From the NCBI GenBank assembly GCA_030704615.1, contig CM060731.1:25792001-25856000 (forward strand): DNA of 64,000 bases, written 5' to 3'. The DNA is from Takakia lepidozioides. Its lineage: Eukaryota > Streptophyta > Takakiopsida > Takakiales > Takakiaceae. This document shows positions 1-10,997 of this stretch, piece after piece; position 1 is the stretch's first letter, and each line of letters starts with the position of its first letter. The translations under genes were made by a program, and so were the position numbers. Under the pieces are notes generated by a model. It was not told where the DNA came from. It saw only the letters and a program-made list of their open reading frames with translations, and did no database searches.

Positions 1-109
1 CCATACACAAGGAAAGGAGGGAGCAAATAACGCCTGTCATATATCTATGTTAACTGCTCCTGTACATAGCCCCTAGAGTAGGGGTGAGGTCCATATACAT
101 GCACTTCTC

Positions 110-691
110 TTGGAGCTCTCTTCATGTGTAGTTTTTGGGGTGAATCCCAGGATGGACAATGTGTCCTTTAAAACTACATGCTCCAGGTTAGGCTTGGATT
201 ATATGGCTAATGGTTCCATCTCGAGACTTGATAACAGAGGTACTTTGAAGGTTGCAATGCCCAAAAATGCCACTAATAGAGTCTCACATCAATTCAACCT
301 CAAAGAAGTTCGTCCCTTGACTGGCTGGAGAGCGGTCTTAGACATTGGTGATTCAATGAGGCGCTCTAGGAAGACAACCAAGGGCAGGGACTTCAACTTG
401 AAAGTTTCTAACCGGTTTGATGCACTGGATGAGGTTGATTCCAAGCAGTCAGACAGACAAACTGACCCTAAGAGTGATGAGCCTGAGCGTCGTGTAACTG
501 AAGGATTTGGTACCTTGAATGGTTTACCAATCCTTAAAAGTTTACACAAGACGAGCAAAATCTACACACGGGGTAATTGTCCCCCCCTTTCGCAGAACGT
601 TTGGCAGTCCAGGAGCAACGATAGGCTACCTAGACGACAAACAATTCATATGGCTTTAGGCTGGCACTTTCAATTTCTCAGGGCTGACTAA
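110..691 (+). pseudogene. LINE ORF1-like fragment
   Basis: A 193-codon frame lies immediately upstream of the LINE endonuclease. It has no zinc knuckle or RRM that I can recognise. A short stretch reading NRFDALDEVDS resembles the linker often found near the end of plant LINE ORF1 proteins, and the composition is basic then acidic. Position, not domain content, is the reason for calling it ORF1. The last codons overlap the start of the endonuclease region (about 659), which is read in another frame, so the tail of this frame is probably not real protein. Confidence 0.4.
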
Positions 692-1451
692 CCAAAGGAA
701 ATAATTCGAAGTGGGACAAGTTTTTCGGGCAAATGATGTTCATATCTGTGCTGGGCAAGAGACATGGGGAACTTTGGACAAACTGGTTGGAGATGTCAAT
801 GGTTATGAATGGATCGGTAAGATGTGCGCTCTTAAGGCAGCCTCTGCCAAATGTGGTCAAAAAGGGGTTGGCTTCTCTGTCCGTGACTTCTTGTGTGACA
901 ATTGTGAAATTATCAACAAGGGTTTGCAGTATGAGCACAGTATTTGGCTAAAACTGAGACTGAAGGGCGGCGTGAATACGAAGGACCTCTTTGTTGGTTG
1001 TGTTTACAAGCCCACAGAGGGGACCCTTATTGCTGACGCAGACAAAGCCTTCAAAGACGTAAAGCTGGACTGTGTTAAGTTCCTCGCCAAAGGTCAGGTG
1101 GTCTTATTGGGTGACTTCCATGCCCGGGTGGGCAAAGGTCTTCATCAGGATGATACCATTGGGCCTTTTGGTGGGGACAAGCTGAATTCTAATGGTAGAT
1201 GGTTAATAAACTGTCTGGAATAACTTCAACTTTTGACCTTGAATAATAGGTCAGAAGGAGACCAAGTGCAGCGCACTCGTGAGAAAGCCCAAACTGGAGA
1301 ACGTTCCATTGTGGATTATATCATAATGGACAAAAATTTGTTTCCCCAGAGTGCCAGTGTGTTGATCGACAAAACTGACATTGGTACCTCTGACCACTTC
1401 CTGGTTTGGACTGAGATCAAAAGGTGTTTTCCAACACCAAACGATCTGTGA
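659..1451 (+). pseudogene. LINE endonuclease domain (disrupted)
   Basis: The apurinic/apyrimidinic-type endonuclease nicks the target DNA to prime reverse transcription. Visible motifs in order: a start like the family's GTFNFSGLTNQRK; the catalytic glutamate in AGQETW (about 757-774); the GDFHARVG box (about 1,111-1,134), where the family has GDFNARVG, so the usual Asn is His; and the terminal SDH box (about 1,389-1,397). There is an in-frame TAA at 702-704, and a frame break near 1,220, after which the DYIIMDKN and SDH segment continues in another frame. The domain order is right, but the gene cannot make an intact enzyme. Confidence 0.8.
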
Positions 1452-1799
1452 AACGTGCAATTCGGAAGTGGCGCATAGAAAAATTCCAAAATGAAGAGGT
1501 CAAGGCTGAGTATGTCCAGGCCTTGCAAGAGGCTCTCCCTCATTTCGTCCACTCGCTCCAAGACCTTCAATCTCGCTCTGGCAATGCAATGAAGTCGAAA
1601 GAGCAGTGGATTCTTGGGAGAGTGTCGTCTCCTCTGTGGCTGACAAGCTCATTTGGGAGGAAACTAATGTCTGCGGTAGAGCTGTTAATTGGTGGACCAA
1701 TGAGATTAAACTCAAGATTGGTGAGAGACTAGTCCTCTATAAAGAGTGCTGCAATTTGAATACCAACAAAGAATTGTGGGACAAGCTATACGGGAAATA

Positions 1800-3618
1800 A
1801 CTCAAACCACCACGGTGGTAATGACAAGATATTCTGGTTGGCCCTCCAACGTTTGTACCAGCCGAAAAACTGTCAGCAAGTACAAGCGCTGAGGACTACT
1901 AAGGGTGCAGTGGTGACTTCAATGAATGACTTTGTCAAAACCTTTGAAACCCACTATAGTATCCTTGGCAGAATTTCTGAGTCTAACAGTGAGGGGTCCT
2001 CTGAAGAATGGAAGGACAAAGTTGGAAAAACTGTTCCTATGATTCAAGACACCCTGATGAATTGGAGTAAATTTGAAAGGCTTACAACGCCCCCATTAGT
2101 TCTTCTGAGATTGCGGAAGCAATTGAGCATTTAAACGGATAAAGCTGGTGGATCTGATGGCACAGTCAACAAGCTTATCAAGCACGGTGGCGATCCCATG
2201 AGAGAGGCCCTTGTACTTCTCTTAACTTTATCTGGAGGACTGAAATGATCCCCTTTCGCTGGTGACAGGGGGTCATTGTCAATCTATACAAGAAGGGTGA
2301 CAGAGAAGAACAGGGGAACTACTGAGGCATCATGCTCCTCAATGCAGTTGGCAAGATATTTTGCAGAGTTCTAAGTACTCGTCTCGAGGTTGATCTGGAA
2401 TCTAGAGGTTGTTTCCACAAAGGCCAAGCTGGCTTTCAGCAGAACAGGGGCTGGGTGGATCATATCTTCACTCTAAGCCAGATTATCCAGGGAAGGAAAA
2501 AGAAGGGAAACCCGTCTTATTCTTGGATGTCAAAAAGGCTTATGACATGGTGGAGAGACGGTCTATGGCTCCGACTCTGGTCATGTGGGATCAGGGCAAA
2601 GATGTGGAGAGTTGTCCATAACTTGTATGCTCACACCAAAAGTTGTGTCACTGTTAATGGACAGTCTAACTTCTCTGACATAGACCAAGGTGTAGCTCAA
2701 GGATGTACCCTCTGCTGTTCAATATTTTCATCAATCAACTCCTCGAGGATGTGGAAAGTGAGGGATTTGGGTTAAGGGTGGGTGATGCCACCATACCAGC
2801 CCTTATGTTTGTGGATGACTTCGCAGGCATAGGGGAGACTCCTTCCAATCTCCAGGAGTTGATTGATTGCGCGAAGAGATATTTTGACCTTTGGGGGCTA
2901 GAGGGCTAATGTCAGTAAATGTGCAGTGGTGGCATTCAACGACCGAGGAGAGGGAGGAGGGGATCTCAAGTGGCAGCGGGGAAGCCAAGAGATTTCGGTC
3001 CTCCCCTCCTACACATACCTCGCCGTTGAGTTTTCCTCCAACTGTAATTGGGATGCACATATCCAGAAAGTTGTTCAAACTGGCAAGCACAAAGTGCTGG
3101 GTCTCACTAAATTTTTCCACTGCAGAGGGATCAACTCTGAGGTAAAAAAAACCATGCTTTGTCGCGTTATTAGACCTGCCTTGGAGTACGCATCTACAAT
3201 ATGGGTTGATAACTCCAACCAGGCTAAGTCTCAAGAATCCATTCAAGTGGGGGTGCTTAAGGAGTGCATGTCAGCATGCTCCAAAACATCCAAGGTGGCT
3301 GTTTGGGTCGAGTTTGGCATCCCTTCCTTAAGCTCCCGACGAGATGAATTCAAGGTCAGATGGTGGGGTCAGCTGCAACATAAGTCCAACATAAGATATC
3401 CTGAATTAATCGACTCTATATCTTGGAAGCGGGATCGCCCTGTCAAACAGGCTAAGTCCTGCTGGAAGAGAGTAGAAGAGATTCTCAAGGATCTGAATCT
3501 TAGCCCGCAAGTCTTGACCCTGCTGGATAAATCTGACTTAGAGGCTGTAGTGTCCAAAGCCATGTCTGTTCCCAGGAAATTGTCTGATGAAATGAAGTTA
3601 GGCAGAAAACTTCCCTGA
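1800..3618 (+). pseudogene. LINE reverse transcriptase (disrupted)
   Basis: The polymerase region of the LINE is spread over several frames. Visible landmarks: GGSDG (about 2,149-2,163); the VNLYKKGDRE finger motif near 2,278-2,310; GKIFCRVL and GQAGF blocks (2,350-2,440); LFLDVKKAYDMV, carrying the first catalytic Asp (about 2,519-2,555); QGCTL..PLLFN (2,697-2,725); and the catalytic FVDD box at 2,808-2,819 (FVDD rather than YADD is common in this lineage). A thumb and connection segment runs to 3,618. Stops and frameshifts separate the blocks, for example the TGA inside GNY-GIM near 2,325. The catalytic residues are present but the gene is not translatable as one protein. Confidence 0.85.
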
Positions 3619-3633
3619 ACTTGTTTCCAGTCA

Positions 3634-4071
3634 GTGACATGGGGGAGGACATCATGGATGACCTCAAGGGTCTACCCACTCTCGACAGTACTAAGTAGAC
3701 TGAGATTTAAACTCAGGGCGGGAAGCCTACCTTTGAACAGCAAACAGAAGCAGAGAGGAAAGGGAGAGTGCACTTGCCCGTTGTGTGGGCAACCTGAAGA
3801 CAATATTCATTTCCTGATTAATTGTCCTGGGTACTCTCATGAGAGAGACGCCCCCTTCAAATCCATCAAGGGAATCGCACCTGTACCTCTGTTTACCAAC
3901 TTTGAAAGTCTCGAGGCTGAGCCAAAAGCCCAGGCCCTTTTGGGGCCTAGTTATTGGGCAAACCACACACAGCAGGTTGATGCCTGTGTAAAGGGATTTC
4001 TAGAGGTTATCTGGGAAACCGGATCAATTACTTATCCCAAGGTAAGTCTTACTACTGGCGTCAGCCCCTGA
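3634..4071 (+). pseudogene. LINE C-terminal zinc segment
   Basis: A 145-codon open frame contains the zf-RVT-like signature found at the end of plant LINE ORF2: CPLC, then HFLINC with the final Cys, followed by CPGYSHERDAPF. The preceding FKLRAGSLPLNS block is shared with copy 2. It is separated from the upstream polymerase part by a stop near 3,618 and a frame change, so it is a decayed portion of the same gene rather than an independent one. Confidence 0.75.
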
Positions 4072-4289
4072 GAAAGGTAGGTTCTGTCCCTTTGTGTTCC
4101 GCTCAAACTGGGCACGGGGTCAATTGCCACAAGGCTGCGGCAAACAACATCTTATGAGTACATTCTCTTGGAGCTTGCAAGGGGGTTTTGGTGGGACGTG
4201 TGATGAGTCTCACTGCAAAGCCAACTTTTGTTTTGTTGATGAGGCCTAGACCTCACATCATACAAGAAGAATAAGCCAACTCTTCCACC

Positions 4290-5110
4290 TCCCAATGAAC
4301 GTACTCAAGCCTGTCATCCACCGCTGCAAAGGATATGAGAAGTTCTGCTGGAGCTGCTGCTCAGTATGGATTGCAAGCCTTGAGTTAGTTAATTGTTCCT
4401 ACAGCAGCTTTTGATACAGTTCTGCAAAGTAATCTGGGCTCTTATCTCTGCTTGATACATTGAAGAAACCTACCACAAGTTTCAGATTTTGACATAAATC
4501 ACGATCCCAGATTAATCTGGACTCCTCCTTTGACACTTCCATAGAGCTCCAATATCCAAACTAGAATTAGAGCCATAACTTGATACCCATCCACCATCAG
4601 CCCAAGGTGGCATCATACAATTACTTGTTGTCACCCAAGAAGGGTAGGCACTGCCAATCTAAAGACCTGAGCCTCTCGTACGCCTGAAGTCTGGTGACTT
4701 TGGGCATGTTGTGCGGAAACAGAGTGGCAAGAGCTTTAACGACAGCTTGCTCTATGCCATTTGAGGAGACGACAAAGAGCTGATGGAAGGTGAACAAGGG
4801 TTTCCATTACGCCCACGGCCCTTCACAGCTCTTGTATGACTTCATAGTCCAAATGAGGCGCAGAATCATCTGCGGTGGGCGGAGAGCACTATTGAGCTGG
4901 ATTTCTCCAACCCAGAAAACAGAAAGACCAACAAATTGAGCAAATAGGCAAATATCCATACCTTTCTTTCAGCTGGAGAGGCTTCATAACCATCAACTGC
5001 AAAAACTGCCAAGGGTATACGCCCATCAGCGTAAGCCTGCATCATGTGAGGCTCGAGCAAAAGGGAAGATGAGGTGAGCATTATGAGTTCGTCCTTCATC
5101 TTTTTCTGTA
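4290..5110 (-). pseudogene. Remnant of an unidentified spliced gene
   Basis: On the minus strand a protein-like reading is visible in pieces. An exon ending ...EASPAERK finishes at 4,960, followed by a GTATGG donor and, about 70 bp later, a pyrimidine-rich tract and CCAG acceptor. The frame resumes in phase at 4,888 with LNSALRPPQMILRL and continues to about 4,628 (FHQLFVVSSNGIEQAVVKAL, LFPHNMPKVTRLQ), with one TAA stop in the middle (after GPWA). A further block (SSRDKSPDYFAELYQKLL, then a stop, then EQLTNSRLA) lies at about 4,290-4,480. The stops make it a pseudogene. I do not recognise the family. It lies between two LINE copies, which may have carried or trapped it. Confidence 0.5.
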
Positions 5111-5374
5111 ATTTTTTAAGGAAACCCGAGCGACGGTTACAGGCCATTGAGGGGGAGAATTGACCCCTGAGGCGCACAGGACGAAGGCACGAAGTCTCCC
5201 AATAGATCAGGACGACATCCCCTTGGAAATATCTTTGGACACATGACCTTGTACACACTAGGTTGGCTCACCTTCCCACTCAAACCCTCAGAATCTGGCT
5301 GGCTATCATAAGGTCAGAGGCACTGCCATGACAGAACCCAGCTCTCCAATACTGCTTCATGTGCATCTCTCTCT

Positions 5375-6393
5375 CATGTCATGAAGAAAAACAATGCTTT
5401 GCCGCGTTATTAGCCCTGCCTTGGAGTACGCATCTGCAGTATGGGTTGATAACTCCAACCAGGCTGTCTCTAAGTAGAATCCATTCAAGTGGGGATGCTT
5501 GAGGATGCATGTCAGCGTGCGCTCCAAAACAACCAACGTGGCCGTTCGGGGTGAGTTTGGCATCCCTTCCTTAAGCTCCCGACGAGATGAATGCAAGGTC
5601 AGATGGTGAGATCAGCGACAACACATGTCCAACATCAGATACCCTAAGTTAATCGACTCTATATCTTGGAAGCAGGATCGCCCGGTCAAACAGGCTAAAA
5701 GTCCTGGCGGAAGAGAGTAGAAGAAATTCTAAGGATCTGAATCTAGGCCCGCAGGTCTTGTCCCTGCTTGGATAAATCAGACTTAGTGGCTGCCATAGTG
5801 TCCACAGCCACGTCTGTTGCCAGGAAATTGTATGATGAAAATGAAGTTAGTCAAGAAACTTCCCAAAACTTGTTTCCAGTCTGTCACATGCGAGAGGCCA
5901 TCACGGACATTGACCTCAAGGGTTTACCCACCCTCGGCACTAGACTGAAATTTAAACACAGGGCGGGAAGCCTACCTTTGAACAGCAAACAGATGCAGAG
6001 AGGAAAGGAGGGATTGCAATTGCCCGTTGTGTGGGCAACCTGAAGACAATATTCATTTTCTGATTCATTGTCCTGGGTACTCTCATGAGAGAGACGCCCT
6101 CTTCAAATCCATCAAGGGAATCGTGCCTGAACCTATGTTTGCCAACTTTGAAAGTCTCGAGGCTGAGCCAAAGGCCCATGCCCTTTTGGGGCCTGGTTAC
6201 TGGGCAAACCACACACAGCAGATTGATGCTTGTGGTGAAGGGATTTCTGGAGGATGTCTGGAAAACTCGGATTCGTCAGCCCCTGACAAAGGTAAGGTAG
6301 TTTCTGTCCCTTTATGTTCCGCTCGAACTGAGCGCCGGGTCAATGGCTACAAGGCTACGGCAAACAACGTCTTATGAGTACATTCTCTCTAAT
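5375..6393 (+). mobile_element. 5'-truncated LINE, copy 2
   Basis: Nearly the same sequence as 3,145-4,165 of copy 1: it starts in the connection region (GCCGCGTTATTAG, against GTCGCGTTATTAG in copy 1) and runs through RAGSLPLNSKQ and the CCHC tail (CGQPEDNIHFLIHC at about 6,027-6,075) to the shared end CTTATGAGTACATTCTCT. Truncation at the 5' side is typical of LINE target-primed integration. Many small indels break the frames. The two copies share the same 3' boundary region, which suggests two insertions of one family rather than a tandem duplication of the whole locus. Confidence 0.85.
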
Positions 6394-6590
6394 GTCCTCC
6401 TCCCAATTCCGGACCTCTTCAGACTCAGACCGTCTGTGAGAATTGGAAAATTTTCCCCGCCTCCAATTCCCCTGGGGACAATTAATTTCATAAACTGTAC
6501 ACATGCATCGCATGAAATGTAACAAGAGCATATTTTGTGGTCCAGTGACGGTTTTGAACAGAGATCTCGAGCCTGAGAGAGAGACATTGC

Positions 6591-8742
6591 TCATGGAAAG
6601 GGACCAGTAACTAAGACACAATTTCCATCCTTCTTCTCTCTGGTGCTACTGGGCCTCGACAGTGCTCCCAACCGGCCCCATCGAGCTCGGCTTGTAGGAA
6701 GATACAGCAACATCTCCGGTCGTGGATGTTGGTCTGCCACCACTACCTCAACTTTCTGATGATTTTTTCTTGTCAAATGGGTCGGTCGAATCACAACGCA
6801 ATCGAGGAGTAGACCACTTCTCCATACCCCTGCTGACATCTCCGCTAATGAGAAACGGAGGTCGATAGGCCTATCCCTTGTCTCCACAACAAACTCGCCC
6901 CCATCGTATTCCAGCCATTTGTCGTCACCTGGTTACAGGTTACTCAAATCCAAGACATCAATTGGTTGTAAAATAGGTCTTGAAAGTCAGCTCTATAGAT
7001 CATTCACCCCAACAGTTTCATGTGCCTGTAGCTCTTCACATAAGCTTACTACGGTCTGTACAGGATTCAGCTCAGATCTCCATCTTTCGCTCTAACTTTG
7101 GCCCCGAAGCAAAAGTTCCTGTTTTGGTATAATTGCGTGTACGTTTGAAGCCAATAATCCTAGTTTAATGCAGAAATTCTCTTTTGAAACTACACCTCCT
7201 GCAGGAGCACAAGAAGACTAACCTTCAGGCCTATTCATGCAATCCAAATAGCGCTCAGATTCTTGATACCAGCCATCACTGGTCCACAGAGTGAATCGAT
7301 AGGGCATGGTATGCTGGAGAGTGAAGTCAGTGTTTGTCCCATGGATGGCCCGATAGATGGGTTGGACCCCAACTTGAAGACGCCACGAGAGGAGGTACGA
7401 TCCAGGTGGGAGCCAGCATTCAAGGTTACCGCTAACTTCAATTCGATCAGCTCCACTCGTATATGCTACCTCCGGAAACCTTGAAAACAGTGCATGAATA
7501 GAAACGATTCCTCAGTCTACCAAGATGCAACTGCAGCCTGATGCAATGAGGATACAACTGAATCTTTATAATGTGATAAATTGAGAATAAAGCATTACCT
7601 TATAATTTCTCAAGACTAAGAAACTGACCTGGAACCAGGCTTGGCAGGAATCCATTCCCACATGCGGTCACGCTCATGAATTCCCAAAATGGACAATGCC
7701 TTGCCTGAAAGGCTCCTGCACACGTGACCACTGGCAGCATCCACCCAGTACTCCTGTTTTCATAATGTTCAGCATGTGCAACCAATCAGAACGACCTCAT
7801 GCTCTCGTGTGACCATGCCCCAAAAACATCACATCCCAGCGAAAAACTCTTTCCCTCTCTCACTCTCTCAGTGCCTGACAGCTTACCTGCATGAGGCGCT
7901 TCCCCTTTAGGCGTCACTCATATTTCCTGAAGTGGTTTTCTTTTTTTTTCTTCTTAACGTCAAACTCAAGGCTACACTTCCATCAGTGGCCAGCCCTATT
8001 GACATCTAACCAACAAGCCCTAACCAATAGCGGCTCCATTTACTGTCTCGTTCCCGGACATTTTCAGGCAGACATATCGGGGCTTCCTGATAAAACAGTG
8101 ATCTTCTTCAAAAGGATCTGCCGATCTGCAGAAGTGGAAAGCATGACTGCACGACTGCCAAACAAGCAGGTGAAAGAAGGTCGCGTACCACGAAGTTCTC
8201 GCCAACCTGTCACATGTACCAAACCCCTCTCTCTTCTACCGGGACACTTAACACCGATTTTGTAGTGCACTGAAGTAAATCTATATTGAATGTGGCCCAG
8301 AATTGCGGAAATTGGTTTGAACTAGAGCTGCAGCATGAATAATTCGAGTCAGATAAAACGAAAATCAAATAACCTGAGTCCCATCTTCGAGCAGAAGTTT
8401 GCTGCAAAAGCAATCGTAGAGCGCCCTCTTAGAGTTGTACTGGATCATATCCGTATTTGATACCAGTTTCAGAATCTTGGAGTACTGAGGGGGCAACATT
8501 TTGTCCCATACTACATCTGATTGAGATGCTCGAAAAAACGTGCAGTTTATCAGGGAGAGCTTCGCGAGCTCTCTAGGAGATACCCATGACAAAACCAAAG
8601 CAATTACTGACTCTGGTAAGTCTGCTAGGCCTATGGTGACCCCATATTCCGCAAATCCATTCTCTATTGCTTTTGAGTCTAGCTGTTCCAGCCCGATGCT
8701 CGCTCTCTTTGTAGTAATGTCCAGCCTGATTTCCTCCCCCAT
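6591..8742 (-). CDS. F-box protein with a phloem protein 2 (PP2) lectin-like domain
   Basis: Four-exon model on the minus strand: 8742-8374, 7753-7629, 7479-7223, 6928-6591. Every intron has GT and AG ends and all phases agree, giving 1,089 nt (362 residues and a stop). Start: ATG at 8742 (MGEEIR). Residues about 38-85 form the F-box (LADLPESVIALVLSWVSPRE, then LAKLSLINCTFFRASQSD, VWDKMLPPQY), which binds SKP1. Exon 2 opens the PP2 domain (EYWVDAASGHVC, MWEWIP); exon 3 continues (RFPEVAY, IEVSGNLECWLPPGSYLLSW); exon 4 holds its typical end (KWLEYDGGEF, GLLLDCVVIRP). A basic 60-residue tail follows. Plants have many such proteins: SCF ubiquitin-ligase adaptors that recognise glycans or carbohydrate-bearing targets. 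The specific target cannot be read here. No stops; probably functional. Confidence 0.88.
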
Positions 8743-8749
8743 TATCTAG

Positions 8750-9960
8750 AGCTCTCACTCTTCGGTGCTGCAATTGCCTTTGGTCAACATGGGAATCTCC
8801 ACTGTCCGTTCTTCGTTGCTTGTTCTCCTTCACTACAGGGTGCCCTCAAATTTCAAGGTCGGTCCAGAACATCTCCAATTGACCACACTTAGTCACACCA
8901 TTCCACCTTTCCTGTTCCTCAAGCTTTCATGATGGAATCTTCACTAGAAACTAGAAACAATCCCCTTACCTAACCACTCTTGCTTGCGCTCTCTCGCTCA
9001 ATTCAGAACATACCCCAGCACTTGACCACTCCCATTCGTAACATTCCACCTTTCCGTCCCCCTTTTACAGATTCAAGCTTCACACTTGTTCTAGACCCAA
9101 CTGAGACCGCAGACCCATCTCATCTGATGAGACCATGTAGGGATCTCAAGTCTCGTCCTAGGCAGCTGACCACAAGGGAATAACAAGCATGTACAAGTCT
9201 TGAGAGCCTCCAAGGCTGTGTATAATATGCAGAGGATAACCGCAGCGATGGGATTCCGTGGGAAGACAAGAGTGGAGTGAGGGAAACCGACAAAACTCTG
9301 CAGCGGCGATCAACATCACATATCTCACACTCTCACTCCAAATTCTTATTTAAATTTAGATTCCAGCATTTTATTTTTTATTTTTTATTTTTTGGACATA
9401 ACAAGTTCCAAATATTATTATATCCGAAAAAATATTATTAAAATTATTATTTTAAGTCATAAATTGATCACAGCAGTGTCTGCAGGGAGCAGAAGAGGAC
9501 AATGGAATATTCTTATGAATAGCCTCATGATATTCTGGAATAATCTCGTTTCAAACAAAATCTGCTCACACAGAAAAAAATGCAAAACGTTGCTTGATGC
9601 ACAAGTGCAAAATCTGAAAGGACTGTATGCTCGTTTCCAGCATGTCAAATCTGCCCCACCCTCTCTTGAGAGTGACATGCTGGAACTGAAGGAGTGTAAC
9701 TCCACTTGGGATTAAAGTGGGTTATGCGAGGGGGTGTGTAACTCCACGCACAGAAGGGAGTGTAACTCACACTTGGTCTTGAAGTCCAAATGCGGCCAAG
9801 TATAAAATGGACTAAGAAGAGTCACAGGAGAGACATTGAAATTACAGGGGGGTCACACCGGCTAGTGTACCAGTATCCGTGGGTTACACTACAATAGCCT
9901 TCCATCAAAAAATCCAAACCGAATATCTCACCGCCAGCACTGCGATCACCACACCATCAC
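8750..9960. other. Intergenic, upstream side of the F-box/PP2 gene; low-complexity DNA
   Basis: This stretch should contain the promoter of the minus-strand F-box/PP2 gene, but no convincing TATA box was found. It has a T-rich run of repeated ATTTTTT units at about 9,368-9,395. At 9,695-9,780 the motif GAGTGTAACTC occurs three times (near GAGTGTAACTCCACTTGG, GTGTAACTCCACGCAC and GAGTGTAACTCACACTTGG), a short degenerate repeat. The 107-codon frame at 9,392-9,715 has no recognisable domain and begins in AT-rich DNA, so it is not called as a gene. Confidence 0.4.
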
Positions 9961-9964
9961 GCTG

Positions 9965-10275
9965 ACAAGTTGTAGGCCAGTGGTAAAGGGCATATACCAG
10001 GTCCCGAAAATGGAGGAAGGCCCCACACGTGGGCCCTTCTCCTGCATAAAGAACTGCCCGAGAATTCAACTAAAACATTAAAAAAATCGAAGTGTGGCCT
10101 TAGGAATTGGTAAGATCACTCCTCTGTTGCCACATGACCCTTAGGCTAATTCACTGGCAGTGGAACCTAGTTTGAAATACATAATGACAGGGTAGGTAGC
10201 ATTTGTGGAGCATCTTGCGCCGCGGAAGGTGCTCCCTTTAGGGGTCGGCATCCATTATGTGGCATTGGGGTTACA
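9965..10275 (+). repeat. SINE remnant
   Basis: GTAGGCCAGTGGTAAAGGGCA at 9,972-9,992 matches the polymerase III A-box head of the better SINE at 10,811 (GTAGCCCAGTGGTAATGGGCA), followed by the same ATATACCAGG. Sequence near 10,230-10,270 (GTGCTCCCTTTAGGGGTCGGCATC) resembles the tail body of that SINE. The middle has diverged and no B box is seen. Confidence 0.5.
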
Positions 10276-10426
10276 TCTCTAATTCTGGTAATAATAAGAC
10301 CTCCTAGTCGTAAACTACGTAGCGAAGATTCCTTTCTATAACCTAATCCTTTTATTCTAACTTCAACCGACTTAATTCCTGGTCGAATAGCAGTTCACGC
10401 GGCATTCTGCAGTTGCTTGAGGAGCA

Positions 10427-10545
10427 TAATTGGTTGAGCGACGAGATCCCTTGAACCCGGATGAACTTGAGGAGGACCAGAAACATCTGGGTGGCACTAA
10501 GTGCACTTTCCAACTGAGCTACCAACTATTGGTACCCAAATTAAT
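10427..10545 (-). repeat. tRNA-derived SINE head
   Basis: On the minus strand, TTGGTAGCTCAGTTGGAAAG (A box) is followed about 55 bp later by CCGGGTTCAAGGGATC (B box). The D and T arms are tRNA-like, but the sequence between them is too long and does not form a five-pair anticodon stem, so this is a SINE or tRNA relic rather than a working tRNA gene. Confidence 0.5.
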
Positions 10546-10810
10546 TGAAAACACCTTTAAAATGGTCACTTTCCGTTGTCTAAGCCTACCATGCTAAAAT
10601 ATTATTGCATAAATGGAGTACTTCAAATCATTTGAAAAGGGTTCTTTGTATATCATTTCCTCAAGGAGGGTTTCATTAAACTTCCAGGCAACCTTTTTGG
10701 GCAGATTGAAAAAATCCACACCTTCATTGGACTTTCGCTACTTTACGAAAATTCAACTGACAACTCATGTCACCAAAAGCGCCAGTAGATATTAGGAGCC
10801 TCTTGACAAC

Positions 10811-10991
10811 CAGCATGTAGCCCAGTGGTAATGGGCATATACCAGGTTGGATGTGGTTGTGGGTTCAAACCACAGTCTGGTGTGTCATGAAGGTGTCCAC
10901 CTTTCAGCTGGAAGGAAGTAGCCCTTGTGGTGAAGTGACACCATAAGCTACGCTCCCTTTGGGAGGCATCATACTTTACTTTACTTTACTT
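10811..10991 (+). repeat. tRNA-derived SINE
   Basis: A box TAGCCCAGTGG at 10,818-10,828 and B box GGGTTCAAACC at 10,861-10,871 give an internal polymerase III promoter. The body runs through GTGACACCATAAGCTACGCT and ends in a simple ACTTT repeat at about 10,973-10,991, the kind of 3' tail used for LINE-assisted retrotransposition. Related heads occur at 9,972 and 25,455. Confidence 0.75.
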
Positions 10992-10997
10992 CAGGAG

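Larger units (their letters stand above)
1..4255 (+). mobile_element. Decayed LINE (non-LTR retrotransposon), copy 1
   Basis: The order is that of a plant L1-type LINE: an ORF1-like tail, an apurinic-type endonuclease, a reverse transcriptase with an FVDD catalytic box, and a C-terminal CCHC zinc segment. All parts are on the plus strand but in different frames with stops, so the element is dead. The 3' part (about 3,145-4,165) is closely matched by the second copy at 5,375-6,393. The 5' limit is not visible and probably lies outside the window. The 3' limit is approximate: similarity to copy 2 is lost near 4,165 and no clear poly(A) or target duplication was found. Confidence 0.85.

Noticed and set aside
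10427-10545. A tRNA gene on the minus strand.
   Set aside because: A and B boxes are good, but the middle does not form a proper anticodon arm and the acceptor ends do not pair.
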